Assembly (NCBI RefSeq): GCF_017377575.1
Contig: NZ_JAFREM010000020.1
Span: 31,674 to 95,673, forward strand
DNA length: 64,000 nucleotides
Source: Candidatus Enterococcus moelleringii
Lineage (GTDB): Bacteria > Bacillota > Bacilli > Lactobacillales > Enterococcaceae
Direction of reading: 5' to 3'
Shown here: positions 1-7,806 of the stretch, one piece after another
How the letters are laid out: every line of letters starts with the position of its first letter
Numbering within the stretch: position 1 is the first letter of the stretch
Position numbers and translations under genes: made by a program
Notes under the pieces: generated by a model
Databases searched by the model: none
Seen by the model: the letters and a program-made list of their open reading frames with translations, nothing else
Told to the model about the DNA's origin: nothing

Positions 1-301
1 CATTTTTGCCAATCGTCACCTTAGCCACATCGAGGACTACACAGTCAAAATTAGCGTAAAAATTTTCACCGATGATGGTGTTGCTGCCGTAGTCGCAGCG
101 GAACGGCGGTTCGATGTAGATTTTTTCGCCGGTTTTCGCAAATAATTGCTTCAATAATACTTGGCGATAGTCATGCTGTTCTTCGGTGGTTTGGTTAAAC
201 AGCCGCATCAATTGTCGGGACCTTCGACAATCCTCTCTTAACTCTGCATCATCCGGTGAGTACAGCTCTTCTGCTAACATTCGTTCTTTTTGGGTTTTCA
301 T
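1..301 (-). CDS. maa: Maltose/galactoside O-acetyltransferase, 3' end cut by window edge
   Basis: Only the first ~100 residues are inside the window. They begin MKTQKERMLAEELYSPDDAE, the N-terminal Mac domain (maltose acetyltransferase) with its helical LAGELY-like motif, and continue with a hexapeptide left-handed beta-helix onset (IIGENFYANFDCVVLD). The family moves acetyl from acetyl-CoA to sugar hydroxyls in the cytoplasm. The start ATG overlaps the TGA stop of the upstream transporter gene (ATGA), so the two should be translationally coupled in one minus-strand operon with the HAD phosphatase. The exact acceptor sugar cannot be told; the gene symbol is by family only. Confidence 0.85.
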   Translation of the reverse strand, partial: MKTQKERMLAEELYSPDDAELREDCRRSRQLMRLFNQTTEEQHDYRQVLLKQLFAKTGEKIYIEPPFRCDYGSNTIIGENFYANFDCVVLDVAKVTIGKN

Positions 302-1518
302 TTTGATTGTTTCCTCCAATGGTTTCTTCTATTTATTTTTATTGCCAGACCCGCACCGATTAACAGGGCAAATATCCCAGCCAAGCGTGTGATTGCAGCT
401 GCACTTTGATCGTTGATCAGTGCTCCGGCAGTATTCCAGAAAAAAGGTGTAGCAAATTGACTCAAAGTCATTGAAACTGAGATCAGCGCGGTGGATAAAA
501 TTAGTTGTTGCGCTGTCGCGAGTTCATTCACCTTGGTTATAATATAAGGGCCGGTAAAGGAATACACGAAGTTAAACAGCACCGCCGCGGTCGCCGCCAC
601 CCAAAATTGCTGGGCAAAGCTGAGCACCACCACTAAGACTCCGGCACAAAGATAGCTGATGGGCAGCAGACGAGCCTGCATCCGAACGAATAGTCGGCCA
701 AATGATAAGCCAGCTAATAATCCACCCATATTCATTAAACTTAAGACCCAACTAGCCGCTTGTGTATTCCCTAACCCTTTTTGTACAAATAATTCCGGCA
801 GCTTAATTTGAACCGCCCAAATGATTAAAAAGGTGAAGAAGCACAAAATGATGTATAGCAGGACTTGATTGCTGATAGTTGTTGCTTTAGCGCCGGAAGT
901 ATTTTTCCGACTAATAGAGTCATTCGGCGGTTCGGGTACTACTTTGGAAAAAAGCAGCAGGATCGGCAAAGCTGCCAGATAAACTAAAAAGCCCCAGTTC
1001 CACTGCACATTCATCAACCCGCCGCTAATTAAAATCAGCAGCGAATTGCCTAAAGCCGTGACCCCAACCTGATAACCTAGCAGGACCGCTCGCTGTTTTC
1101 CGGTGAAAAACATGCTGATCATACTGATAGCTAGCGGCGTAAACAAACCAATCCCTGCGCCTAAGATTAAGCGGCTGACCATTACCAGTGCAAATTGCTG
1201 GAAAAAGAATGGCAGGATTCCGGCCGCGACCGTCAAAACGATTCCCAGCTGAACCGTCCTCTTACGACCGATTTTCTGGGTAACTACATGACTCAACAAG
1301 GTAAATAAACAAGTGGTTAAGCTGGTCACCGTCACTAAGCTCTCCACTAAACTTTGGGAAAGCTGTGCATATTGATTGAACAACAACGGCAGCATGCTGG
1401 TAATCGCGGTTGCCGAACCGGTTAAGAGCGAAATACTCAGCAAGGCTCCTTTGAAGAACCCTGTCTCATAGGTTACTTGTTTTTCCTGTTGGCTGATCTC
1501 CTGATTCCAGCTGCGCAT
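298..1518 (-). CDS. Major facilitator superfamily (MFS) transporter
   Basis: This 406-residue protein is almost entirely hydrophobic with about 12 predicted membrane spans. An MFS signature-like loop (QKIGRKRT, about residues 83-90) lies between helices 2 and 3, and a large cytoplasmic loop is rich in polar residues in the middle (VPEPPNDSISRK). It should be a proton-driven exporter or sugar/drug transporter of the plasma membrane; substrate is not readable. Its start follows AGGAGCAAGGAT, and it sits 16 bp downstream of the HAD phosphatase gene. Its stop overlaps the acetyltransferase start by ATGA. The operon HAD-MFS-acetyltransferase hints at handling of a phosphorylated or acetylated sugar, which is inference only. 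Confidence 0.85.
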   Translation of the reverse strand: MRSWNQEISQQEKQVTYETGFFKGALLSISLLTGSATAITSMLPLLFNQYAQLSQSLVESLVTVTSLTTCLFTLLSHVVTQKIGRKRTVQLGIVLTVAAGILPFFFQQFALVMVSRLILGAGIGLFTPLAISMISMFFTGKQRAVLLGYQVGVTALGNSLLILISGGLMNVQWNWGFLVYLAALPILLLFSKVVPEPPNDSISRKNTSGAKATTISNQVLLYIILCFFTFLIIWAVQIKLPELFVQKGLGNTQAASWVLSLMNMGGLLAGLSFGRLFVRMQARLLPISYLCAGVLVVVLSFAQQFWVAATAAVLFNFVYSFTGPYIITKVNELATAQQLILSTALISVSMTLSQFATPFFWNTAGALINDQSAAAITRLAGIFALLIGAGLAIKINRRNHWRKQSK

Positions 1519-1534
1519 ATCCTTGCTCCTTTGG

Positions 1535-2311
1535 TTAAATCAATTTTAAGTGTTTCAGTCCGTAAACGATTCCTTCATCATCATGGGCTTTGGTAATAAA
1601 ATCCGCCGCCGCCTTGATTTCGTCAGTCCCATTTGCCATCGCCACGCTGTAGTCGGCCGCCTCAAACATTGGCAAATCGTTATTGCCATCGCCAAACGCA
1701 TAGGTGGGAATTTTCTTTTCTAAAGACAGGCTATTCATGAAATGCTCAATCCCGGTCTTTTTAGAATTGCCTAAAGCGGTCATCGCCAACGAAAAGGGAC
1801 TGTCCCGCACAATCGTCAAATAATCTTGGAAAAGCTGATGATACATTTGATCTTTTTCCACTTCCTCAGAAAAAAGATACAGCATCATGATATCGGTGGT
1901 CCGATAATAATCCGGCTTCACTTCGGGAATTTCGGCATTATCCAGCTGATACAACTTAGTCGCAGCCTCATCTACAAAGGTAATTTTGTTTTCTTGGCTT
2001 CCGTAAAAAGCCAGCGAATGCTTCAGCTTTTCTGTAAGTAAAACCACTTGTTCAATAATATCTTGTTGAATACTGGCTTGATAAATAATTTTCTGATTAA
2101 AAACAATTTGACCATTTAAGCCAACGTAAGCGTCAATTCCGCTGCCAGCCACCAGTTCTTCGATTTCCCACGGCGCCCGACCGCTGACTACCACCGGGAT
2201 ATAACCGTTTTTCTGCAGCTGACCTAGCGCCTCTTTATTTTGTTCCGTTAAACGTGATTTTTTGTCCAACAACGTGCCGTCTAGATCAAAAAAGACTATG
2301 CCATTCATCAT
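1535..2311 (-). CDS. Cof-type HAD-superfamily phosphatase
   Basis: The 258-residue protein carries the four HAD motifs: FFDLDGTLLD at the N-terminus (nucleophile Asp), SGRAPWE, a lysine in motif III, and FGDGNNDLPMFEAA near residue 215 for Mg2+ binding. A C2-type cap (Cof family) fills the middle. Members dephosphorylate sugar phosphates, flavin mononucleotide or pyridoxal phosphate in the cytoplasm. A longer in-frame extension upstream exists but overlaps the divergent AraC gene and has no plausible content. The chosen ATG has GGAGCG six bases before it. It heads the minus-strand operon with the MFS transporter and acetyltransferase. Confidence 0.9.
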   Translation of the reverse strand: MMNGIVFFDLDGTLLDKKSRLTEQNKEALGQLQKNGYIPVVVSGRAPWEIEELVAGSGIDAYVGLNGQIVFNQKIIYQASIQQDIIEQVVLLTEKLKHSLAFYGSQENKITFVDEAATKLYQLDNAEIPEVKPDYYRTTDIMMLYLFSEEVEKDQMYHQLFQDYLTIVRDSPFSLAMTALGNSKKTGIEHFMNSLSLEKKIPTYAFGDGNNDLPMFEAADYSVAMANGTDEIKAAADFITKAHDDEGIVYGLKHLKLI

Positions 2312-2386
2312 TTTTTTCGCTCCTTGTTTGGTTTTTTCGTATATACTAATTATTATACTATTCGTTTTTTGTAAAAGGAGCCTCCC

Positions 2387-3271
2387 ATGAGTAATCAATT
2401 GAAAGACTCGCTGCGATGGTACGACGAAGGCAATCGCATGATTCCTTTTGAATACTATCCGCCGCAAGCGAAATACCCAAACGACGAAGTCTTGCTTCAT
2501 TGGCACAGCGGGGCTGAAATTACCTTTGTCAAAGAGGGTGCCGCTCATTATCTGATTGATGGTGAGCATTTTGTCAGTCAGGCTGGCGACATTTTGTTTA
2601 TTCCGCCGAATACGCTGCATTCTGTTAGTCGCATCCAGCAGCAGTCGGAAACTTTTGTTTTTCACCTGAATTTTATCGGGCTGGAAACCAACGACTATTC
2701 AGCGATCAATTATTTGGAGCCTTTGCAAAATGGTCGGGTCCAAAGTAATTATCGGATTGATCAAGCTAGTCCCAATTACGAAACGATGCTTGAACTGGTT
2801 CAGATAATTTCCAGCAATGTGCGTGAGCAAGAGCCTTACTTCCAGTTAACCTTGAAAAGTGCCCTATTGGGTTTTCTCAAAGAAGCTTTTGTTTCTGAAT
2901 TTTTAACCTTTGAGGCTCTTCCGGCTGGAAAAGCGCAGGAGAATCAGAAAATCAAAGAGCTGCTCAGCTACATTGAACAAAATCTGGAGAAAAAGCTGCA
3001 AATCTCAGATCTGGCTGACTTCGTGAATTATAGCCAGTCACATTTCATGGCCTTCTTTCGTAAAAACTTCGGTATGAGCTGCATGGATTACGTGCAATCG
3101 GTCCGCATCAAGAAGGCCGAGGAGCACTTGAAATACTCGGATGAACCGATCACCGAAATTGCCCTGAAGGTGGGCTTTGCCAATCCTTCCAGCTTTAATC
3201 GATTGTTTAAAAGCAAACTGGGTGTTAGTCCGCGGCAGTATCGCCAGCTGCTGACCGTAGAAAACGAATAA
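2387..3271 (+). CDS. AraC-family transcriptional regulator with cupin sensor domain
   Basis: The 294-residue protein has an N-terminal cupin domain (about 20-110; LHWHSGAEITFVKEG and GDILFIPPNTLH are typical metal/sugar-pocket motifs) and a C-terminal pair of AraC helix-turn-helices (about 190-290), including IADLADFVNYSQSHF-like and ITEIALKVGFANPSSF motifs. It is preceded by AAAGGAG and is transcribed away from the HAD-MFS-acetyltransferase operon, sharing a 75-bp divergent promoter region. The likely job is sugar-responsive control of that operon. Effector is unknown. Confidence 0.9.
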   Translation: MSNQLKDSLRWYDEGNRMIPFEYYPPQAKYPNDEVLLHWHSGAEITFVKEGAAHYLIDGEHFVSQAGDILFIPPNTLHSVSRIQQQSETFVFHLNFIGLETNDYSAINYLEPLQNGRVQSNYRIDQASPNYETMLELVQIISSNVREQEPYFQLTLKSALLGFLKEAFVSEFLTFEALPAGKAQENQKIKELLSYIEQNLEKKLQISDLADFVNYSQSHFMAFFRKNFGMSCMDYVQSVRIKKAEEHLKYSDEPITEIALKVGFANPSSFNRLFKSKLGVSPRQYRQLLTVENE

Positions 3272-3379
3272 TTTCTTTCATGATAAGCTATGCTTAATTA
3301 TAGCGGCTCCGTGATTGGGATTCTTATCTGATGCTATTGAGAACTTGTTAGAAACTACGATCTTGGTGAGAATATTGAA

Positions 3380-3425
3380 AAACAGACTTGGAATTCTCCG
3401 TTAGAAGAGCATTCCAAGTCTGTTT
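3380..3425. terminator. Bidirectional Rho-independent terminator
   Basis: A perfect 15-bp inverted repeat (AAACAGACTTGGAAT / ATTCCAAGTCTGTTT) with a 16-base loop lies between the convergent AraC and HicB-like genes, flanked by A and T runs. It can stop transcription from both sides. The 100 bp between the AraC stop and this hairpin hold nothing else recognisable. Confidence 0.8.
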
Positions 3426-3427
3426 GT

Positions 3428-3814
3428 TTAGACATTTAGTTTTTCCATTAAAGCTTCGGTTAGTGTTTTTGAGAAATTAACGCCGGCTTTTTCGGCCCGG
3501 ACATTCAGCCAATGAGGAATACTGACGTTTTTCTTGTCCAGTTTTGCTTCTTTTAAATAATCAGCCAAGTTTACTGCCACCAGTGTCACGAATTGCGTTT
3601 CTTTGTCGTAGTCGATTTCGTTAATTGGTGTTGGTTCGGGCAAGGTCTCTTCGTTGGCGATTAGATCCGCCAGCATAATTCCTAAGGCATCGGCTGCCAT
3701 CGTTAATCCTTCAGGGACGGTGGCACCTTGAGTGACTGCCCCTTCCACGTCGGGAAAATAAATACCGTAACCAACCGGATCGAGTTCAAATATTGCTGGG
3801 TAGACTTTGTTCAT
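3428..3814 (-). CDS. HicB-like antitoxin-family protein, no HicA partner
   Basis: The 128-residue protein opens with the HicB partial RNase-H-like fold (YPAIFELDPVGYGIYFPDVEG, residues 4-24 region, and the conserved ALGIMLADLI helix) and ends with a ribbon-helix-helix or Arc-like DNA-binding segment (SIPHWLNVRAEKAGVNFSK). HicB proteins neutralise the HicA mRNA interferase and autoregulate. No HicA-sized reading frame lies on either side, so this is an orphan. A GTG one codon upstream is possible, but AGAGGGG is best spaced for the ATG used. A second HicB-like gene is at 59973-60263. Confidence 0.8.
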   Translation of the reverse strand: MNKVYPAIFELDPVGYGIYFPDVEGAVTQGATVPEGLTMAADALGIMLADLIANEETLPEPTPINEIDYDKETQFVTLVAVNLADYLKEAKLDKKNVSIPHWLNVRAEKAGVNFSKTLTEALMEKLNV

Positions 3815-3941
3815 CACTTACACCCCTCTCGAATCCATCTTAATGCGCATCGGGCGTATTGTCAAATTGAACTGGAAAATTCTTCTTCTATTATAATAGC
3901 TAAAAACATCCGCCAAGAATGCTCCCAGATCTGTTTATTTT

Positions 3942-5054
3942 CTATTCTATAGTAAACCAATCTCCTGAGTTTTGAATGGCCGTCCACATTTTTTCTGGCA
4001 GGTGCAAATCGGCTACATCAGTTGTCTTAATGCTTAAACGAATATCATCGCCCCGACCAGCTTCGGCTTTTTCCATCCATAGAGGTTCTGTGACAAATCC
4101 ATGTCCGATCGCTGGCAAGGCGCCTTTTTCCAGGACAGCTTCAGCTTGCTGCGGCGTTTGAATCATTCCAGCAGCAACCATCAAGACGCGCTGATTGATA
4201 TACTGACTCAAGGCTTCCAAATAAGTCACGTCATCCGTCGCATCCACCGGTTTTGCATGCAAGGCATCTGGTAAAGATGCGTGGATATAGGTGACACCCA
4301 TATCAATCAGCCGATCAACCAAGGCATAAGTATCGGTCATCCGCAAAGCACCCTCCATTGGTTCATCTGGCGAAACTCGATAGCCTAAAATGAAATCTTC
4401 CTTAGCATATTCATTGATAACTCGCTTGATTTCGGTAACAACTGCCACAGGGAATCGCAGGCGATTTTCTAAGCTTCCGCCCCATTTATCTTGACGCTTA
4501 TTAAAGAAAGGTGATACAAAGTTTTGCAGCAGGAAACCGTGAGCGCCATGAATTTCAACTCCGTCAAAGCCGGCTTCGATTGCACGGCGAGTCGTTTCGC
4601 CAAAGTCGCGAATGATTGCTGCTATTTCTTCTTCCGTTAATTCTTTTGGTTTCAAGGCTGGCGCAAAATCAGTGGCCTTTGTTTCCACCGAACTAGAACT
4701 GACTACTTCTCCTTCGAACAAATCCGGTAAGGCTTTGTTTCCGGCATGATTGATTTGCAGAATGGCCTTGGCACCATTTTCCTTGATAGCTGCTGCCAAC
4801 TGCTTTAGACCAGGCAAAAATTTGTCGTCGTAAGCAGCAAATTCATTGGCAAAGCCGATGTCGTTTTCTTGGATATGGGTACAGCCGGTGATCATCATTC
4901 CGGCGCCGGTGTTGCGGTAGTGGTAATAGGCGAGTTCTCCCTCTGATACGGTATAATCGTCATTGCTGGCCCAAGTGGTCATAGGGGCCATCACCACACT
5001 GTTTTTCAGTACAGCTCCATTGTTTAATGTAATTTGTTTAGCTAAGTTTGACAT
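3942..5054 (-). CDS. NADH-dependent flavin oxidoreductase (Old Yellow Enzyme family)
   Basis: The 370-residue protein is a single FMN-binding TIM barrel of the OYE family. Visible marks are VVMAPMTTWAS near residue 20, QINHAGNKA near 103, and the substrate-binding HGAHGFLLQNFVSPFFN around 178 followed by the family motif WGGSLENRLRFP. These enzymes reduce activated C=C bonds using NAD(P)H in the cytoplasm, often after electrophile stress. It is a single-gene unit with two TetR-type palindromes directly upstream, matching those around the TetR gene at 18.6 kb, so TetR repression is likely. Its natural substrate is unknown. Confidence 0.9.
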   Translation of the reverse strand: MSNLAKQITLNNGAVLKNSVVMAPMTTWASNDDYTVSEGELAYYHYRNTGAGMMITGCTHIQENDIGFANEFAAYDDKFLPGLKQLAAAIKENGAKAILQINHAGNKALPDLFEGEVVSSSSVETKATDFAPALKPKELTEEEIAAIIRDFGETTRRAIEAGFDGVEIHGAHGFLLQNFVSPFFNKRQDKWGGSLENRLRFPVAVVTEIKRVINEYAKEDFILGYRVSPDEPMEGALRMTDTYALVDRLIDMGVTYIHASLPDALHAKPVDATDDVTYLEALSQYINQRVLMVAAGMIQTPQQAEAVLEKGALPAIGHGFVTEPLWMEKAEAGRGDDIRLSIKTTDVADLHLPEKMWTAIQNSGDWFTIE

Positions 5055-5078
5055 GTAAATTCCTTCTTCCTTTTTAGT

Positions 5079-5096
5079 TAAATGAACGTTCGTTTA
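5079..5096. promoter_or_regulatory. TetR-type operator 1 upstream of the OYE gene
   Basis: TAAATGAACGTTCGTTTA is an 18-bp palindrome broken at one pair, 25 bp upstream of the oxidoreductase start. The same 18 bp recurs at 5172-5189, and close variants flank the TetR gene (18485, 18553, 19189). It would block transcription when bound. Confidence 0.7.
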
Positions 5097-5171
5097 TTTA
5101 ACATCAAAATAAAAACTTCTCTTCTTGAGAAGCCGTTCGTTCGATAATCTGTTTCTACTGCTCCTCTATAT

Positions 5172-5189
5172 TAAATGAACGTTCGTTTA
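5172..5189. promoter_or_regulatory. TetR-type operator 2 upstream of the OYE gene
   Basis: This is an exact second copy of TAAATGAACGTTCGTTTA, 93 bp further upstream. Between the two copies lies a partial half site (GTTCGTTCG). Two spaced operators suggest cooperative or looped repression of the oxidoreductase gene. Confidence 0.65.
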
Positions 5190-5265
5190 TTGTCAATGGT
5201 AATTTTGATGTACTAAGAAATGGACAAACACGTTTTTCAGTATTTATCCACTTCTCAATTCAATT

Positions 5266-5406
5266 TTACTTTGCATAAGCAAAAACATAATACAATACAT
5301 ACCACCAGCCAAAACATCCGTGCAATAATGCCCACAAAATACTGTGCCATTTGCGGTAAGAAATGATAAAGGCGATGACGCTGCCTAAGCCAATTCCTTC
5401 TTTCAT
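5266..5406 (-). CDS. 46-residue predicted membrane protein, unknown
   Basis: The small frame starts with ATG after AGGGGGAGCTGTCA, a strong ribosome binding site. It encodes MKEGIGLGSVIAFIISYRKW followed by a tryptophan/tyrosine-rich hydrophobic stretch (ALLHGCFGWWYVLYYVFAY), that is, one or two short membrane segments. It follows the 50-residue gene by 12 bp and should share its transcript from the LytTR-type promoter at 5610-5676. The GWWYVLYY tail resembles small enterococcal or streptococcal membrane proteins made under peptide-sensing regulators, but no family is recognised. Confidence 0.6.
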   Translation of the reverse strand: MKEGIGLGSVIAFIISYRKWHSILWALLHGCFGWWYVLYYVFAYAK

Positions 5407-5418
5407 TGACAGCTCCCC

Positions 5419-5571
5419 CTATTTCTCAAACCCTACCGCAACATAACTGCCGGCGATAATATCCGGCATGACGACATTAATCACGGTCCCGTCCTGTGGA
5501 AGATAGCCTTCTTTTTCCTTGTTTTTGTTAAACTCTCTAATCGTGTAAAGAACGATATGTTTGAATTTCAT
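5419..5571 (-). CDS. 50-residue protein, unknown
   Basis: The frame begins MKFKHIVLYTIREFNKNKEK and ends GSYVAVGFEK. It is preceded by AGAGGG eleven bases before the ATG, and the gene lies directly downstream of a promoter with LytTR-type direct repeats. It is followed after 12 bp by a second small gene with its own strong ribosome binding site. The sequence is mixed polar and hydrophobic with no signal peptide and no recognised domain. Its place as first gene of a likely quorum- or stress-induced unit is the main clue. Confidence 0.6.
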   Translation of the reverse strand: MKFKHIVLYTIREFNKNKEKEGYLPQDGTVINVVMPDIIAGSYVAVGFEK

Positions 5572-5609
5572 CGCTTTTCCCTCTTTCTGCTGGTTTATTT
5601 GTTAAGGCA

Positions 5610-5676
5610 ATTGTAGCAAACAAACGTAATTGAAAGCAGGAAATTTCTTAAACAGTCAAAAAGCTGGCGTAAATGA
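5610..5676 (-). promoter_or_regulatory. LytTR-type promoter A (direct repeats + -10)
   Basis: On the minus strand two 9-mers, TCATTTACG and CTGTTTAAG, are separated by exactly 12 bp, giving a 21-bp period. Thirty-one bases later there is a TACAAT -10 box and no good -35. The same geometry occurs at 6584-6650, 12442-12507 and 23245-23311. It matches the known layout of ComE/PlnC/AgrA-class response-regulator sites. It drives the two small genes at 5266-5571. Confidence 0.65.
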
Positions 5677-5684
5677 CTAAAAAC

Positions 5685-6173
5685 TTATAGCCGATCATAT
5701 TTTTCGTCAAAAAAAGTGACAATATCTTGGTATTTCTTTAGGTTGTATTTTCGTAAATAATGCTCAATCGGAATTGTCGTAAGCATCCCCATTGCCAAAA
5801 TCAGGATGGGGATCAAGGCATACAGCCAGCCGTGATAACGATAAACGGGATAGGCACTCACTCCGCCAATAAATACTGTACCCGTTCGCAGGGCGGCCAT
5901 CCGATTCATCATGTCGCGATCTTTGTTGCGTTGGATTCTTTCAGCTTTATTGTCTAAAATTTCTTTCATTTCTACCACGTCCTCTTTGATCAGCGTCTCT
6001 ACCGGTATTTGAAAAATTTCGCTGAGGGATACTACCGCCAGCATCCCCGGGTAGGTTTTGTCATTTTCCCAGCTGGAGATGGTTTGGCGGGAGGTATCCA
6101 AAAGCTCCGCCAAGTCTTCCTGAGAGAGCTGGTATTGGATTCGGTAGGTTTTGATTTTCTCACCTAGTTGCAT
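5685..6173 (-). CDS. XRE-family regulator with C-terminal membrane segments
   Basis: The 162-residue protein has an N-terminal HTH_3 domain (residues 6-60; SQEDLAELLDTSRQTISSWE), then a charged linker, and about two hydrophobic segments (FIGGVSAYPVY and LYALIPILILAMGMLTTI) before a short charged tail. Such membrane-tethered XRE proteins occur widely in enterococci, commonly next to small membrane proteins they control. It is transcribed toward the two small genes at 5266-5571, but a separate LytTR-type promoter lies between them. Ligand or partner unknown. Confidence 0.8.
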   Translation of the reverse strand: MQLGEKIKTYRIQYQLSQEDLAELLDTSRQTISSWENDKTYPGMLAVVSLSEIFQIPVETLIKEDVVEMKEILDNKAERIQRNKDRDMMNRMAALRTGTVFIGGVSAYPVYRYHGWLYALIPILILAMGMLTTIPIEHYLRKYNLKKYQDIVTFFDEKYDRL

Positions 6174-6295
6174 GTGTCCACCTCGTTTCTTTGTTCAAAA
6201 GTAACCCGCCGAAGCGTAAAAAGCTATCAAATTTGCTTTACATGGACAAATTTTCCTGTAAGAAGGCTGATTTGGCAGTTTTTTAGACATCAAAT

Positions 6296-6333
6296 CAAAA
6301 AAAGCAGAAAAAGTGAACTTCCACCTTTTCTGC
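6296..6333 (-). terminator. Rho-independent terminator
   Basis: On the minus strand a 13-bp imperfect stem (GCAGAAAAGGTGG / TCACTTTTTCTGC) with a 4-base loop is followed by TTTTTTT. It lies 10 bp after the stop of the 67-residue gene. Confidence 0.8.
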
Positions 6334-6342
6334 CTACTGTAT

Positions 6343-6546
6343 TTATTTGTCCAGTTCCATTTTCTTGTTCTTTTTGTATTCGACGATTTCCTGAAGGGCG
6401 CCGATTAGTAAAAAGGTTACTCCGACGATTGCTAATGCGAAGCTGACTTTCCCAGCGTTATCAAAAATCAGTGAAATAATAGCGCAAGCATAGGCACAGG
6501 TCATCCAAATCCCGGAAATAAGTTTTCTTCTTTTTGCTAGTGTCAT
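6343..6546 (-). CDS. 67-residue small membrane protein, unknown
   Basis: The protein starts MTLAKRRKLISGIWMTCAY, has two hydrophobic segments (about 10-30 and 34-52) and a basic C-terminus (YKKNKKMELDK), which suggests a two-helix hairpin in the membrane with both ends inside. A strong AGGAGGG ribosome binding site precedes it. It is a monocistronic unit with its own terminator and a LytTR-type promoter (6584-6650). Small membrane proteins under such control often give immunity to bacteriocin-like peptides; that is inference. Confidence 0.65.
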   Translation of the reverse strand: MTLAKRRKLISGIWMTCAYACAIISLIFDNAGKVSFALAIVGVTFLLIGALQEIVEYKKNKKMELDK

Positions 6547-6583
6547 TTTGTAACCCTCCTGTATGTTTGTTTGGTATGACTAT

Positions 6584-6650
6584 AGTATAGAAGAAACCCA
6601 TCCTCTGTATGGTGATTTAGCCTAAACGGTTCTTTTTGTGTCCTAAATGA
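6584..6650 (-). promoter_or_regulatory. LytTR-type promoter B (direct repeats + -10)
   Basis: Minus-strand repeats TCATTTAGG and CCGTTTAGG are 12 bp apart (21-bp period), with TATACT 31 bp downstream. The second repeat with its preceding base fits the published LytTR core [TA][AC][CA]GTTN[AG][TG] exactly. It serves the 67-residue membrane protein gene. Confidence 0.75.
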
Positions 6651-6660
6651 CCGAAAAGCC

Positions 6661-6777
6661 TTGACCTTTAACACATTTGTTTCGATAGAATGTGGGGATA
6701 TCAAATGCTAGTTTTGCTGTCGTGAACCAATTTATTTAAATAAAGCATGCTGGACGGGTGTTTTCCCGTTCTTTTTT
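6661..6777 (+). ncRNA. Possible short leader or small RNA ending in a terminator
   Basis: This stretch sits in the 324-bp gap before the ABC exporter. TTGACC (6661) and TAGAAT (6686) could form a promoter, although the 19-bp spacer is long. A six-codon frame MLVLLS (6705-6725) follows a GGGGAT site, and a 7-bp GC stem (GGACGGG / CCCGTTC) with a T-run ends at 6777. The exporter has its own candidate promoter downstream (TTGTTC, 16 bp, TAGAAT near 6810-6840), so the terminated RNA could be an independent small RNA or an attenuating leader. Confidence 0.35.
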
Positions 6778-6870
6778 GTGTTCTAATCAGAATAATGCTC
6801 AAACACCTTGTTCCCTGACAAATTAGTGTTAGAATAGAGAATCATACTTAACGAAGGAGTTAGCAATTTT

Positions 6871-7806
6871 ATGACTTATGCATTAGAAATAAACCAGCTG
6901 AAAAAAGTCTATGCCTCAGGCGTTACGGCCTTGCGGGGGATCGATTTGGCGGTTGAAGAAGGCGATTTTTACGCGCTCTTAGGACCAAATGGCGCTGGGA
7001 AATCGACAACCATCGGGATTATTACTTCCTTAGTAAATAAAACCTCTGGCCAAGTGAAGGTTTTCGGCTATGACATTGACAAAGATTTAGTCATCGCCAA
7101 GCAGCAAATTGGCCTCGTTCCACAGGAATTCAACTTTAATCCGTTTGAAACGGTCCAACAAATCGTGGTGAACCAAGCTGGATATTACGGTGTGCCTCGT
7201 AAAGAAGCGATGGAGCGCAGCGAAAAATATTTGAAACAATCCAATTTATGGGAAAAACGCAACGTTCGAGCCCGCATGCTTTCTGGCGGGATGAAGCGTC
7301 GTTTGATGATCGCTCGAGCTTTGATGCATGAACCGCGCTTGTTGATTTTGGATGAACCAACGGCTGGGGTGGATATCGAATTACGGCGGGATATGTGGGA
7401 ATTTCTGCGAGATTTGAACAATGCCGGGACCACGATTATTTTAACTACCCACTATTTAGAAGAAGCGGAAATGCTGTGTCGCAATATCGGCATCATTCAA
7501 TCCGGCGATCTGATTGAAAACACCAGCATGAAATCGCTGCTGTCAAAATTACAGTTTGAAACCTTCATTTTTGATTTAGCACCGGTGGAAAAAGCGCCGG
7601 TAATTACTGGTTATTCCTACAACCTGGAGGATGAGCAAACTCTTGAAGTGGAAGTTGAGCGGAATCAAGGTATCAACGAAGTCTTCACCCAACTGACTGC
7701 ACAAGGGGTCAAAGTGCTGTCCATGCGGAACAAATCCAACCGCCTAGAAGAGCTGTTCTTGAAGCTCACGGAAGAAAAACGTCACACGGAGGATATCAAT
7801 GCTTAG
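6871..7806 (+). CDS. ABC transporter ATP-binding protein (YadG-like)
   Basis: The 311-residue ATPase has Walker A GPNGAGKST (about 40-48), a Q-loop (GLVPQEFNF), signature LSGGMKRRL (about 138) and Walker B LLILDEPTAGVD, followed by the H-loop in LTTHYLEEAE. The C-terminal ~80 residues form an accessory domain typical of the ABC-2 exporter class. It pairs with the permease whose start overlaps its last 8 bases, as in E. coli YadGH (308 and 256 residues). Substrate is unknown; drug, lipid or polysaccharide export are all possible. Confidence 0.9.
   Translation: MTYALEINQLKKVYASGVTALRGIDLAVEEGDFYALLGPNGAGKSTTIGIITSLVNKTSGQVKVFGYDIDKDLVIAKQQIGLVPQEFNFNPFETVQQIVVNQAGYYGVPRKEAMERSEKYLKQSNLWEKRNVRARMLSGGMKRRLMIARALMHEPRLLILDEPTAGVDIELRRDMWEFLRDLNNAGTTIILTTHYLEEAEMLCRNIGIIQSGDLIENTSMKSLLSKLQFETFIFDLAPVEKAPVITGYSYNLEDEQTLEVEVERNQGINEVFTQLTAQGVKVLSMRNKSNRLEELFLKLTEEKRHTEDINA

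Noticed and set aside
2312..2665. N-terminal extension of the HAD phosphatase frame
   Set aside because: It overlaps the divergent AraC gene, has basic low-quality sequence, and the internal ATG has a clear ribosome binding site.
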